A DNA stretch of 64,000 nucleotides from NCBI GenBank assembly GCA_036346405.1, contig CM070566.1, forward strand, positions 54,718,382 to 54,782,381, given 5' to 3'. This document shows, piece by piece, positions 23,046-35,731 of the stretch. The number at the start of each line of letters is the position of its first letter. The first letter of the stretch is position 1. The DNA comes from Phyllostachys edulis. Taxonomy: Eukaryota > Streptophyta > Magnoliopsida > Poales > Poaceae. The notes under the pieces were generated by a model that saw only the letters and a list, made by a program, of their open reading frames with translations, had not been told where the DNA came from and made no database searches. The position numbers were made by a program, and so were the translations under genes.

Positions 23046-23056
23046 AAGGGGGGAGG
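23046..23056 (+). other. Polypurine tract
   Basis: AAGGGGGGAGG, two bases before the 3' LTR start, is the primer site for plus-strand DNA synthesis. Its position fixes the 3' LTR boundary at 23059. Confidence 0.9.
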
Positions 23057-23058
23057 TT

Positions 23059-26000
23059 TGTAACATCCTCAAGTTAATTAATAATAATTAGTATGCATCT
23101 TATCAGCATCCATGACATTTTGGAAATATTTGCATAAATTATTTCACTTGGAAAATCTCAAACAAATTTTAAACATACAACTTAAAGTTAAGTTCCAAAA
23201 GAAAACAAGAACAAAAACTCATGTTCATCATCTAGAAGTAATTTATTAAACTAATAGAATAATTATATTGATTTAATATAATTTTTCTAAAATTTTTGGA
23301 TCTTAATTTGACCCAAACAAAATTCAAACTCAAATCAATAACCTATTCCAAGTTTGAATTTAAAATAAGAAAATAAATCATGAATGGTAATGTTGTATAA
23401 TTTTTATGGGAACTAGGATGTCCCAGGAACACCCTTGAATTATTTTAGAATTTTCAAAATTGTATTTCTATTTTTGAAGCCTCGGTCAAACCTTCTTCTT
23501 TTGGTCAAATCTGATTTCAAACTTGGGCTCATTACTGTTCACCTGGCCCGAGCCAAACACTGTTTCTCCGACCCAGACTCGAGCGCCACTTGGTGGGGTC
23601 GACCAATAGCCGAGCCGCACCTTCGCACTCACTGGCCGGTGGGCCCGCCTCGCCCGCGCCTGTGCTTCATCATCCTCGGGCAGGAGCGAGCAGAGCTCGA
23701 GCTCCACGCGGCCGAGAGCCTCTGTCGCATCCCTGTTGGCGCCGTGACGCACCGCCCTCCTTGGCCACTCGTGAAGCTCCGTCGTTCCACGTCGCATGGT
23801 TCTCCGTCCACCTTCTTGCTCTTAAACGGCTCTCGCTTATTTGGTTCCCGGGCATGGAAGAGGGGGAGGCTATAGCTTCGCCTCCTCTCGGTGAGCATCA
23901 CCCGCGACCACATTGGTGGACTCCTCTTTCAACACCGCTTCCATTTTTGCCGGTCCGAGCCTTCGTCGTCCCCTAAATCGTCGGGCGCATCTTCTTCGTC
24001 TTCTGCTCCGGTGGCCTTGGCAGCGACGTGCGTGAGCGCTCCGGTGAGTGAATCACTACGATTTTTTGTCCGTTGAGATCGCATAGTCATATGGAGTTTA
24101 TTGCTGAGACTAATTTGGATTTGGTGCCTAAACGAGGGAATTCGACCCATTCTTCTCCAACCTCAGTCAATCGCCGCCGTTGACATCACAGGTGCCACCG
24201 TCTTATCCGCATGCACTACCGCTTCTTCGGTTCCGCCTCCGTCCACCGTGAGCCTGCCACTGTTGACCGTGGGCCTCCCAGCCACTTCCATCGACTTCAC
24301 CAAGCTGCCCCGCACCCGGTGGAGTTGATCCTGTGCCCGGAGACCAACTGCTGCGACGATTCGCCACGCACGACCGGGCCGGAGCTTGCCTGACGATAAC
24401 CTCGGTTAATCACCGGCGGTTTTAGGTAATGATCCACATTTAGATATAATCAAGAGTTGTAGTGTACCTATGACACGTAGGCCCCACGGGGTTAATCCAG
24501 ATTAGGAATTTAGTTAAAACTGTTTCGATCTTGGAGTGTTTGACATGTGGGCCCGTGAGTTCGGGTAAGAGGATGTGTAGAGTATCATGTGCGTATTCGC
24601 TTATGCAAAGCATATTCTTTGTATGCTTAGAATGAATTTACATGTTTTGGAGTAGAAGACGTATTTTCTTAAATACGCTTTTAGCGAAGTTGCGGCCGAG
24701 ACCGAGTCAATGTTGACTGGGTCAAACCCTTGAGCTCGGTCCCGCTTGTCAGTCTCTAAGGCTAGTTGGACATCAGTATAAAAAGTATTTAGTACTTAAG
24801 AAATTCCATAATACAATTATTTGTGCAATGAAAATTGGATTAACTTCTAAAATGTATAACTAAATCATATTAACTCCAACAACAGTGAAACCAATTTTGT
24901 TAATTTTCATTTCCAATGAAATTTTTATAAAATTGGTTTCAAACTTGTCACTATGTCAGAAAATATAGTTATTGGAGATTGATCCAAAACCCATTTATTT
25001 ATACACTAGAAAATATCTTTAACTTGAAAAATTCATTACTATTTCATCTTAACTCCAAAATAGATGAAACCAGTTTTGATAATTTTAATTTTAAGTGAAA
25101 TTTATTTTAAAATAGGTTTCAAACATGTCTCTATAACAGATAAGGTAGTTTTGTAAAATGAACCATTAACTCTATTATTTTTACAATAGAAAAAGGTGAT
25201 AACTTTGAAAATATATAGCTAATTCATAAAAACTCCAAATGAGGTAAACTCAACTATTTTAGTCTTATAATATTATCCTATTGTTATCTATGTAATACTT
25301 TGCTTCACCACTACTTTACAAATTTTGGCCAAATAATTAAATTACATGAATTAAGACATATTAGAAACTGAAACTCAAACCATCATAACTCTCACATGCT
25401 AAATCCAAATGGAATGAATCTTTCACCTAAATTCATCTAAAATCATAATCTACCTACTGTATAATTTTCATGCATTTTTGAGTATTTTTAATTTTCAGCA
25501 TTATTTGGTATTTATTGCAATATCGTCTATCATTAGGTTTTTTGATGATACCGATATATTCATGAGATCTAATTGAGTGTAACCTGAGATTGAACAAGTG
25601 GTACAGCAAAGATGCGAGCACCCTCCTCTTGAACATATTGCTCCTGTTGATTTTAAAATGTTTTGTATGGTTTTTAATCTCTCAATTGTATGCAATTTTG
25701 AAAAGTATGTTCTTGGGTAGAAGTAGTTAATTTCCTACTTGCTGCATTGCCCTCCTTTGAATGTTGATTATCCTTTTTACCTTGAATGATTAAGGCTATA
25801 TGTTATATGGGATTTGTTTGTTAATTTGTAGAACGATGCTTAGCCATGCTAGTAGTTGTAGTCGATAACGGTTGATGGAGCTAGTCCATCGGCCGATGGA
25901 TCGAATTGAATCTTAATAAAATTTGAGGATTATATGGTTTTGATATTGTTGAATTTGAGGGAAATGTCCAGATCTTCGTATCTGATTATTATGAACTTGT

Positions 26001-27389
26001 TGATGGTTGTTATTGTGTGTTGGACTTGGACGGGTAGTAGGGTGAGGAAGGGGTAGTCTCGGATTCGTGTAGCACCATCTGGGTATTTGAGGACCGGTCT
26101 GTGGTGTGATGAACCAAGTCTTACGTACAACCACACGCCGGGATAATGGCGAAGGCTTGGCTTAATAATTTGTTGTGTGTTAGCTATCAAAATACAATCA
26201 AATTGGCAATTGTTGTTGTTTGGTTTTAATGGCTCTCTTGTCAATCTGGTGGGGGCATGTTACTTTTCTTTTCTTGCCCTTAAGGGTCTTTTGCGTTTGC
26301 CGTGAAACTGCGCAAGGGACTTACTTACACAACGGGGTTCACCTGTAGTGCTAGGCAACTTTAGTCTGCTACGGGATTCTGATCCTCGGGTGGTTTGATA
26401 GTTAGGACATGACATTGTAACGGCCTCGTTATGATATCTTAGTCACACTCCTACGGAAGAGTGCATGGCGACATTAAAAGGTATTCATATCGTGTGGGTA
26501 AAGCTGTACACCTCTGCAGAGTCTAAATAAATCTATTTGAATAGCCGTGTCCCCGGTTATGGACATCACTTGTGGGAAAGCATGCACAGTTAGCTTCTGG
26601 GAAATTAAGTTTGGGTTATGGTTAAAAATGTTATGTCTTTATGTTAGTTTGTCCTGATCTGAAATGTTATCTCGAACGGGATGTTCGCTTGTTAATTTGT
26701 TATGGAATGATTTGTGTGACGAATGGTATATTCGTGTGATGATTATACTTGGGGATTATATTGTTGTTGATCATTACTTACTGTTATACAATGTTTTCTA
26801 AATGTTTTAAAAATGGCAATTTGAATCTATACTGTTTATCTAACTGCAAAACTTGCTTTATGCTGAAAATTGACTAGTGTAGTAGCCTTCCTTTGACACT
26901 TACATGCATCCTTATTTTTCTTGAAAAGTCTCGCGAGTACAACTTTGTACTTAAAAATTGTCTATTGTTCCGGTGAGAAACCATTCGAATTGGGTAAAGT
27001 GCTTCAGATGCTATGACTTTAATCCCAGTTGGTTGCTTGTGGGATTGTGGGCATGCCAACTTGGTTAATCCTTTTTTATTTTAGGTTTGTCTTCCGCTGC
27101 GATTTATCATTTTGATAATTACTGTTGGCCGATTGGCCCTCTTATGCAAACTTGTACATTATGTTTTTATTCAATGATGTTGTATTTACGTTTCCTTTAT
27201 TCTTGTATTTTGTGTATGGATGTGAATACAATGTTGTGTTTGGATATGTGCATGTTAGTCACTATTACTTGGGAGCTAACATGAGACACCTATCCGAGTA
27301 CTCGGAATCGTTTTCATTTCATGTTAAGTATTGTGCTCTTTCAGCGTAATTACTTAGCTTGAAACGGATCTGATCTCAGAGTCTCCACA
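23059..27389 (+). repeat. 3' LTR of the 14.1-kb gypsy element
   Basis: A 4331-bp copy of the 5' LTR. It starts TGTAACATCCTCAAG and ends GAGTCTCCACA. It lacks about 90 bp present in the 5' copy near 14397-14488 and a short TCTCTCTCTCG tract. It carries the GTGGGTAAAG...CTCTGCAGAGT module at 26494-26522. No independent genes. Confidence 0.95.
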
Positions 27390-27394
27390 CACAT

Positions 27395-28040
27395 GCATCC
27401 CAAAATTGTACAATTTTTTTGGGTGTTGTTTACACTTTTGCCTGGTTGGATTTGTGAGTGGTTGCCGTTGGTGTGGTGAGGTTAGAGACGCTGAATTCGA
27501 TCAAGAGGTTAATCCATTTGTTTGTGTTCACTAGTCGGCCTGCGCGCGCCATTTGGCGCACCGAGAAAGAAGCGCGCGCGCCGAGGCGAGAAATTAAAGC
27601 GCACCCATGCTGAGGCGGAAGAGCTGGCAGCGAGCGGCTCGGCCGATAGGATCCAACGGCGCGTGAAGGAAAGAGCTGGTAGAGAGCAGCTCGTCCGATA
27701 GGATCCAATGGCGCGTGGAGGCAAGAGCTAGCAGCAGGAACGCAGGCATGTGAAACTGGAAAAGAATGAGACGGCCGGGAAAGCAGGGCACGCGCAATTT
27801 GACGGGGGAAGGAATCATGTCGACGTGGCCTATCTAAGCTCGCTTCCTTTTTCCTTTCAATTATACCGGAGGATTCTTCAAGGACTCTCTGTAACAATAT
27901 ATCATCCTCCGGAAACTAACGTGTTCTGTAGCGATGCTTGCACTGAAATAGAACCTTTCTGTTGGGATATTTTTGTTTGTTTTGTGTAGGATTTTTGTTT
28001 CGGCCAAAACCGGTTTGGATATCAAGTTGTAAACAACAGT
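27395..28040. other. Intergenic DNA with a 52-bp tandem repeat
   Basis: No gene supported. From 27621 to about 27735 a 52-bp unit (gagctggcagcgagcggctc, then a ccgataggatcc core) is repeated 2.3 times. The minus-strand 155-codon open frame across it translates this repeat and has no domain. Confidence 0.55.
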
Positions 28041-28550
28041 CTACTGCATAATTTTATTGGAGAAGGGTCCCGTCCTACCTCAAGCCAATGGTAACCTCAC
28101 GAAGACATGACGCTCCGGACGGATCAACCCCTGATAAGATCCAAGGACCGACCCCGGACGGGATCCAGGGGCCAAGCTCGCCAAGGTAAGACACATCGGC
28201 GAACCCACTCCGGACGAGGTCCGGAGACCAACCCTGGACGGGGTCTAGGAGCCAACCTCACCGAGGTACGACACATCGGCAAACCCACTCCGGTGGAGGT
28301 CTAGAGACTAATCCCAGACGGGGTTTGGAGACCAACCTCGCCGAGATGCGACACATCGGCAGACTCACTTGAAAGTTGTGTGGCCCGCTTAGCGAAACAA
28401 ACGAAAGTACCACAGGGATGAACTATGTATCAAGGGCGACGGTGTAACTTCTCATACCTACCCCTCCCACTCTATAAATAGGCTCCATGTAAATGGGAGA
28501 GGGGAGGCTAATTGTATATTCTACCACTCATATGCAATACATCCAGGGGC
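28041..28550 (+). repeat. LTR-like promoter segment with 80-bp tandem repeats
   Basis: acacatcggc recurs at 28191, 28271 and 28351, giving three units of exactly 80 bp built from ccggacgaggtccggagacc-like phrases. A TATA box (CTATAAATA, 28472-28480) follows about 110 bp later in a pyrimidine-rich context, with taaatgggagaggggagg downstream. This layout resembles LTRs of Tat/RIRE2-type gypsy elements of rice, probably a solo or truncated LTR. The ends and target duplication were not identified. Confidence 0.5.
28472..28480 (+). promoter_or_regulatory. TATA box in the LTR-like segment
   Basis: CTATAAATAGGC preceded by a C-rich stretch is a strong plant core-promoter match, consistent with an LTR promoter. 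Confidence 0.55.
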
Positions 28551-29559
28551 AGACCCACCATTTTGGCGTGCTCTGGCATTCGCCGGAGCTACCACCGACT
28601 GGGAACCACCCCTCCCACCCCCTCCGTCGACTTGCTGGCTTGTGTGTGCTCCATGAAGTGGCAAAAAGTTCTCAAGGACTTAAAACGAGCTCAGGGGAGA
28701 AGGAAAAATCAGCAAGAAGAAATGGGCATTACCTCCTGCTAAGGGGGTTGAAGAAGCACGGGGAGGTGGCGGGGAGCTTGGTGGAGAAGGGAAACGTAGC
28801 ATTGTCGCTGGCCAGCCCCATTGCTCAACCTCTTTCTTCTTGCTAAATGCTACCTGCTTCCTCCTTTTCTCTAAAAAAAGCTTGAAATGTGAGCAATGGA
28901 GGAGACGTCACAGCTCACAGAGAGTGGGGAGCGAGTAGTAGAGGGCAAGAGGAAAGAATAACGGCTTGTCTGGTCGTCGACATGTGGCATAAGATATTCA
29001 ATGACAGACATTCCAAAATTCTTTCTTCACCTCCTTTTCGTTTTCCACCATGCACTCTCCTACAATTTGTCACCATGCCCCCTCTTTACTCTTCTTTTCT
29101 TTTGTGTAGACACAAGTGGCTTTTCTGTTGAAAAGAGTGACAAGAATATCTTAAAAAAGGTTATGATACCAACATCATTTCCCTCGCAAAACATTATTTC
29201 AATGGATGTTTAAAAATACAATGTCGGTAGGATTGTGAAAGTAGCTAGGGCTTATTACACGCAAAAATTACACAGAAAACAACTCAATTTCACATAAATT
29301 AGAAAAAAATTAGGCGTTCCATACGTGGCCTTAGGTGTTAGCCAGACCGCACTGTGCTGATGAGGGGCAGAATTCACGAGTCCCGGATGGAACAAGAGCC
29401 CAGCGGATACAGGAAGAAACTGCTTCACGGCGGCGCTTAGCATCCACAGCGCCGTACGCTAGGCACTAACGTCGGATTTTGGAAGATGTTCTTCGGCCGT
29501 CCATCTTGCGAGAGCGACCCTCTTCCTGAACATCTCGCGCAGCATAGATAGCATGAAAA
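28551..29559. other. Intergenic DNA, no gene recognised
   Basis: About 1 kb with only short, motif-free open frames. The segment at 29490-29555 (ccatcttgcgagagcg, catctcgcgcagcatagata) is loosely similar to 4075-4125, which hints that a transposon related to the 22-bp-array element begins here. Confidence 0.4.
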
Positions 29560-30085
29560 AAAAATCATTAGGAGAGAATTTGAGTCGCAACTTTTTTTTC
29601 AACGGGTCGTAACATACCAAAAAATAGGATGCAACATTTTTTTCAACGAGTCGTAACATATCAAAAAACAGAATGAAACATTATTTTCCAGCGGGTCGCA
29701 ACATATCAAAAAATAGGATGCAACATTTTTTTCTACGGTCGCAACATTTTTTAAAATGACTCGCAACATTTTTTTAATAGGTCGCAATATTTCTTTCAAC
29801 GGTCACAACAAAAACAAGAACCCAACATCACCTGACCACACCCGAGGGCGGTGTCACCGTCAGCACATGTCGAGTCTTGCACCACTCGCTGTTCTTGTCG
29901 TTGCTGGTGGCTTCCGTCGAGAGTTGCAATATTTTTTTCAACGGGTCGCAACATTTTTTTCAACGGTCACAACAAAAACAAGAACCCAACATCGCCTGAC
30001 CGCACCCGAGGGCAGCGCCACCATCAGGACATGCTGAGTCTTGCACCGCTCGCAGTTCTTGTCATCGCTGGTGGCTTCCGTCGAG
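29560..30085. repeat. GCAACAT-rich repeats and a 164-bp direct duplication
   Basis: The phrase (g)tcgcaacatttttttcaac is repeated irregularly from 29585 to 29960. Superimposed on this, 29801-29921 (ggtcacaacaaaaacaagaa to ggcttccgtcgag) recurs at 29965-30085, a period of 164 bp, with few changes. The gcaacat core and an upstream segment resemble the repeat region at 4200-5720, so the two loci may carry relatives of one DNA transposon family. The plus-strand frames here translate the repeat. Confidence 0.8.
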
Positions 30086-30375
30086 TAAGCTCCGTGTGCT
30101 CGAGGTGTAGTCCATCGCCCTCCATGAGCTACAGATGTGTTGCCTTGTCTTCCTTGCCGTCAGTGTAGCTCCCGATGCCGCGAGCCATCTCCTTGCCAGT
30201 TGGAAAGGCACCTCATAGATTTATAGAAGGAACTGGAGAGGACGGCAGGAACTTTATCTTCCATGAAGCTTTGGGAAGCCTGGCCTAATCCCTCTGGAGA
30301 GAGGAGAGGTGTGGCTCGGTTTGGCCACTTCTGTTTGGTGATAAGGAGAGAGAGATAGAAGTATTATACTATTTG
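30086..30375. other. Non-coding spacer before a gypsy LTR
   Basis: No coding or RNA signal. Purine-rich near 30340-30365 (gagagagagatag). Confidence 0.4.
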
Positions 30376-31272
30376 TCACATCCCCAAGTTAATAAAGAGG
30401 ATTACTATGCATCTCATGAGCATGCATCATTGTTTTCATGTATTTACATTATATATTGCACTGAGAAAATCTTAAAACACAATGTTAAACCTACACTCCA
30501 ATTTTAAACTGAAACAAATGCTACTGAAGTTCCTCTAGAAATAATTTATTCAAATAGTACATTAATTATCTTGAATTAATATAATTTTCCCAAATTTTTG
30601 GGATTAGTTTTAACCCTCAGAAAATTCTAACACAATCCAATAACCTAATTTAAGTTTGAATTTAAACTACACATTATATAACTTGAACAGAGGGGTTTCA
30701 AATTTTATTTGGGTATTAGGTCATCGCAGGAGCATCTCTAATTTATTTTAGATTTTTAGGAATTTTATTTCTATTTTTAACGGCTCAGTCACAGTTGAAT
30801 CAAAAGATTTCAGATCAATCAAACCCTAAACTCAAACACTACACTGTTTGAACCCATTGCGTTCAAGTCGTCCGATTAAAAATCGACCATCCAGATCAGC
30901 GGGCCGTTCGAACCATCCGGACTCGCCTCGCATCTAGGCCGTCCGATCATCACCGAACAATCCACACATGCCGCCCAAACGGACAGTCCGAACGTTCCCT
31001 CGTGTTTGGACCGTCCGATGTGAAATCAACGATCCAGATTAAAAAGGCTATTTGGACCATTCAAACATGCCACAATTGTGGATCGTTGGATCTTAATCAG
31101 ACCATCCACGTGCATGGTCTGAATGTTTCACTCGCGTTCCCACTTGTCAGTTCTTTCTCTTTCCCTTCGCTGGCATGCTCGTAGAGCTCCTTCGCCACGT
31201 GGCCGCGACGCCCTAAGCTACTCCGTCATCACCGTGAGCCATTGCCCATGGCAACCAATCCTGGAGCATCTC
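30376..31272 (+). repeat. Left part of a gypsy LTR split by a 25.75-kb insertion
   Basis: It starts TGTCACATCCCCAAG and continues with tatgcatctcatgagcatgc, closely resembling the start of the LTR at 13252 (TGTAACATCCCCAAG, tatgcatctgactagcatgc), so it is a related family. From 30890 it holds several GTCCGA-containing phrases. It stops at the target duplication ATCTC (31268-31272) of the inserted element and resumes at 57031. Confidence 0.8.
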
Positions 31273-34200
31273 TGTCAGACCCCCAGGCGTGGAATACCCG
31301 TGGATCTTATGTGTATATAGTGCAAGTCCCAGGAATAAAGGCTAGCACACACATTCACAACATTTGGCATCACAATCATACATTCACATACTAAAGTAAA
31401 GCAAAAGGGTGTAATCTACTTAAGCTATTACAAGAGTTATTACAAACCACGGCCGACCGACCAAATAAAAGCAGTCATCAGATAAAGTAAAGTCGCAGCG
31501 GAAAACATAGTAGTAGTAGTAGTAGCAAAAGTCCAGCGGCATGCCCATCCGATCCCTCAGGAAACCGACAAGGAAACAAGGCCTAAGTAGACCCGTCACC
31601 GAACCCCCCGGTGCCAGGAGCAAAGAACTCGTTGTCAGGCATCAGATCATCTGTAAATTCTAAAGCAATAACAATAGCAAGATTGAGTACTTGTGTACTT
31701 AGCAAGACTTGTAGTGTATCACAAAAATTATATTAGATGCAGTGCTAACAAGTGTATGGCTCTACTCTACAAGTTCTTTTGTTCAAAGCCAAGTTTATTT
31801 GCAATAATCATAAGTAATAATTTGCAACGGAATTTGAAAGAGCAGTTTGTGAAATAGTAAGTACAGGACAGTAAGTAAAGTAATTGAACAAGTAACAACA
31901 AACACTCATAACCCTACTCGGTTGTACGCAAAAATATAATCAATGTTCCTCCATAGAAATGGCACTGACAAATTCTTGTTCAAACATAGAAATGACACTA
32001 CTGCTATAGAAATAGCAAATCAGTCATAGAAATGACAATCCGCTATAGACATAGCAACAAAACCATAGAAACGGTAGTTAACTCAACAAAGTAAAACCCC
32101 ATGTCATTACCCCGACATTTCGTGACAAAACAGTTTGGAAAACAAAGCTACCGCCATACCAGCCGCACTAAGTGTGCTCATGACTGCGAGTGCGGCTATT
32201 CGAATAGTTTATTACTCTGTAGAGGTGTACAACTTTACCCATAGTACGCGCTACTCCAGTTGCTTGGAATATCTCTATATTACTGCTCACTACTGAAGGT
32301 AAGCAGCCTAGAGTTCACGACACAGCCTTTACATTATCTAGTCCTAACCTTGCACTAACCCTACGAATCATTATCCTCACCTGTCGGGATTATAAAAGCA
32401 ACACTGATAGTAACAAAGTAACACATCGGATGAGGAGCCTTACTCACCCGGACAGCACCCGTTGAGCAAGTCCCTCACTTTGCCCGAATAGAAACCCGTC
32501 GAAGTGAGGCATTCGTAGTTGTGTCGGCATTACCGAACCCCCGGCAATGTGCGCACTACTTCTGCCTACTGTCATGCAAGGCTAAGATTTCGATAACTTA
32601 GTTAGCTACGGCTACCCCACCCTAGAACGTATGGCTGTACAATTAGGTCTTAGTCCCGGATTTGCTGGCTTCAGTCCTTAACCGGCTATGGGCAAGATCT
32701 CCACCCTAACTACTAGTAAGTCACAATCCTCACTTTTCCATAATACAATAATAACTTGCCCGTGTCTAAAGACTAAAGTTTTCATATCATTTTCATCAAA
32801 ATAATAGAGGTAACTCCTCTGGACATTTTTCAAAATAATCCCAAATTCACAAATTAACATGTTGTCCTCTAATCAATTTTTCAGAAATTCTATTGCTCTA
32901 ATTGCATTTGTGCAATAACTGCACTCAAAAATTCCCAAATGACATCACATATTATCTAACCCATATTCTAATGGTTACAACAGTAAGAGATCAATAATCC
33001 AAGTAGACATAGGCAGCAAGTAGGATGTACAACTACCATTTTCCCGATAATAGCATTTTCATACAAACATACACGCATGCATAATATGATTTGCAAAACA
33101 AAGTACAATAAGTAAAATACTTGGATCAATATGATCAAAGGGGGTGCTTGTCTTGCTCTTGCTATTCTGGAGGTATAACGGATTGATCGTTGCAAGAATA
33201 ACCCGAATAATCGATGTCTAAAAAGAGCCGAAAAAGAATTAATATAACATCAAACAAAAATAACAGTAACCAAAATAAAATGTTTTACATATTTAGGTAG
33301 GTCAGGTTTTTATATGAATTTAGAGACTAATTTCATTTAATTTGGAGTTGTGTAGCAAAAGTTATTAAGGTTTTACTACAATCAGTTTGAGTAATCCGGA
33401 ATAAATGAAAAATACATTTTCTAACGGTGAAAGCGTATTCTTGCATCTGTTAGATCGGAGTTTACGCCTTCCCCAAAAGGAAAGCGTATCCCGGCTATAA
33501 CTGAAAGCGTACTTTCTATTTCCCATTGGGTTTCTGGTTAACACTGATAGATGGGGCCCACTGTCAGTGAGATGGTCCACGAGGTTCTCACTGCACACTT
33601 AAACTGTGGGACCCGCATGTCATAGGCTCAAGTGAAGTTAACGGTTGGAATTAACTTAACAGCTTGGTCCCACATGTCAATGACCCATTAAGATAAAAAA
33701 AATAGTTAAACACTTTGTTAACCCTAATGACAAGATTTGACACGGTGATGACGAGCTACAGTGCTCGTCACCGCGGTGGTGCTCACGGTTACGCTACTCG
33801 TCGGTGATGTGGGGCGTAGTGAGGCAAATGGATGCTCAAAACAGGATCTATATACTAATGCACGCCTACCGGCACTAACGGCATGGCTTGAGGTGGCTCA
33901 ACGCGGTGGCACGCCAGCAGCGAGCAGAAGGGTTGCTACGGCAATCGATGACAAGGTAAACGAGCTACGCTCATGAAAATCTAACGCCCGCATAAGCATC
34001 TAGGGACTACTAGGACTATACCAGAATGACACGGAGGGGCTGAGATGGCCTGAGATGTTTTGTAGACGGTGAGGTGCGGTGGCGAAGTTGGTTGCTCGCG
34101 GAGAAGAAACTCGGGTGAACGAGAGTGAAATCCAATGATCGTAGAAGCTTCAGTGAGTCCTGGCGATGATTCGAGTGCAGCGAATCGATCCAGAGCTCAA

Positions 34201-35717
34201 TGAAATGCCGGTGACGCTTGAGGCGGCATTCTGGCCGGAGATGAAGAAGAAAGACCCAATCGGGAGCTCCTGTGGATCAAAAGCTAAATTGTTTGAGGGG
34301 AAAGATTCAAGGTGTTAAGGGATGTGATGTGACGTGATAGAATTGACACCAAACCCTTCACAACACCGGAGACGAAGACAATGGCACACGGTGATTTTAG
34401 GGTTTCTGCTCTCGAAGCTCTAAAGCTCGATTGAGTGGATGAAATGAGAAATGGGTGAGCGCATGAGTTTGGAAAAGAGATTGCGAAGCTCGGGGTGGCC
34501 TTTATATAGGCAGAGGGGCGAAGATTATCAATGTGAGGTCCGGGCAGCCATGGTCAAGGTGGCGGAGCTCCACGAGGTTGTACGGGTAGCAGAGAGTTGG
34601 CGCGGGCAGGCATGGGCGCAGCGTTGAATGGCGATGCGACTGGAGTAGCTGAGTTGCAGCAAAACCACGGGCGGTGAGGTAAAAATGGTGGGCGGCGGAG
34701 CTCTCGCGGTGCTGCGTTGGCGAGGCCGAGCGCGAGGTGGACAAAGGTCCCTGCGCTTGGGGCCCACCAGCCAGTGGCTCAACAAAACGATACGTGTTGA
34801 TCAAATCGTGACAGTCCGATTAGAAACTAATGGTTGAGATGAATTATGCTGTTCGGATGGTCCGAACGGCCCAACTAATCTAGATCGTTCATTTCACAAT
34901 CAACGGCTCAGATGAAATGTGCTGTTCGGATGGTCCGAACGGCCCACTCGATCTGATTCGTTCGATAAAGATCTAATGGTGCACGCATGTGTTTGCTGGG
35001 CAGCCCTGAACAAAATTTGAACGGCCCAGATTGCACAAACGTTCCGATGGTCCGAACGTCCCAATTGATCTGGGTGGTTGGTTTTAGATCGAACGGCCCA
35101 CAAGTGTTATGTTGTTCGGACGGTCCGAATGGCACATTGGATCTGGATGGTCAATTTTCAAATCCAACAGCCCAAATCACTTGCGCTCTTTCGGACTGGT
35201 CCGATTGTGAAGAGGGTTGGGTTCAACCGTGGGGTTTTAACTCGAGCCTCAGGAACAATACATGCTTTAGGGTTTTGAATTACCAGCTGATTTCTTTGCC
35301 GATTTAATTCACCACACAAACGAAGTCCAAATTTTTTGAAATTGTTTTGTGTAAACTGCTGGGCTCAAGTAGTTCCTACCCTAAAATTTTCAAAGGCTAA
35401 CACCTTTCGTGAATTTCCACAAAATTCAAACGAGGTGCTGATCCTAGGTGTTTGCAATGATTTTTCCTAAACAAAAATTCATATAGAAATTTTATTGAAT
35501 AGTTCCTAGGATAAAAGCTCGAAACCATTCTCTCACTTAGAGAAATTTTATTTTGTTTTCTCTATTTCCTTTTTAGCACCTAATGTTGTTCAAGTTTTAG
35601 TTTTAAAACCAACACAAGATTTTCAAAAAAGTAAAATTTAAATGCAAATGTTCAATGGAATTTTTCCTAATGCATTTATATTACTTAATCCCAAGATTAA
35701 GATTTTGGGATGTTATA
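31273..35717 (-). repeat. 3' LTR of the giant gypsy element
   Basis: A 4445-bp LTR, collinear with 51974-57025 but without the hairpin insertion. It contains on the minus strand a TATA box at 34499-34510, a cluster of GTCCGAAC palindromes at 34852-35129 and the CTCTGTAGAGG...CTTTACCCA module at 32214-32241. A (TAG)n microsatellite lies at 31509-31526. The final base pair at 35717 is mutated (TATAACATCCC instead of TGTAACATCCC). No genes. Confidence 0.93.
34499..34510 (-). promoter_or_regulatory. LTR TATA box (3' LTR copy)
   Basis: Minus-strand CCTATATAAAGG, conserved at 55808-55819 in the 5' LTR. The 5' copy would have driven the element's genomic RNA; this copy would drive read-out into flanking DNA. 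Confidence 0.65.
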
Positions 35718-35719
35718 GA

Positions 35720-35731
35720 CCTACCCCCCTT
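35720..35731 (-). other. Polypurine tract of the giant element
   Basis: Minus-strand AAGGGGGGTAGG lies directly before the 3' LTR and overlaps the pol stop codon (TAA at 35732-35730). It orients the element on the minus strand. Confidence 0.88.

Larger units (their letters stand above)
13252..27389 (+). mobile_element. Complete but inactive Ty3/gypsy chromovirus-type retrotransposon (14.1 kb)
   Basis: Perfect 5-bp target duplications CACAT flank it (13247-13251 and 27390-27394). Both LTRs start TGTAACATCC and end CACA. The internal order is PBS, gag with CCHC knuckle, protease, RT, RNase H, integrase, chromodomain-like tail and polypurine tract, which is the Ty3/gypsy order; a Tekay/Del-type chromovirus is inferred. 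All coding parts carry stop codons or frameshifts. The two LTRs differ by many scattered substitutions and some indels, so insertion was not recent. Confidence 0.95.

Noticed and set aside
27430..27897. 155-codon minus-strand frame
   Set aside because: Its body is a translation of the 52-bp tandem repeat (repeated LDPIG/SYR phrases) and carries no recognised domain.
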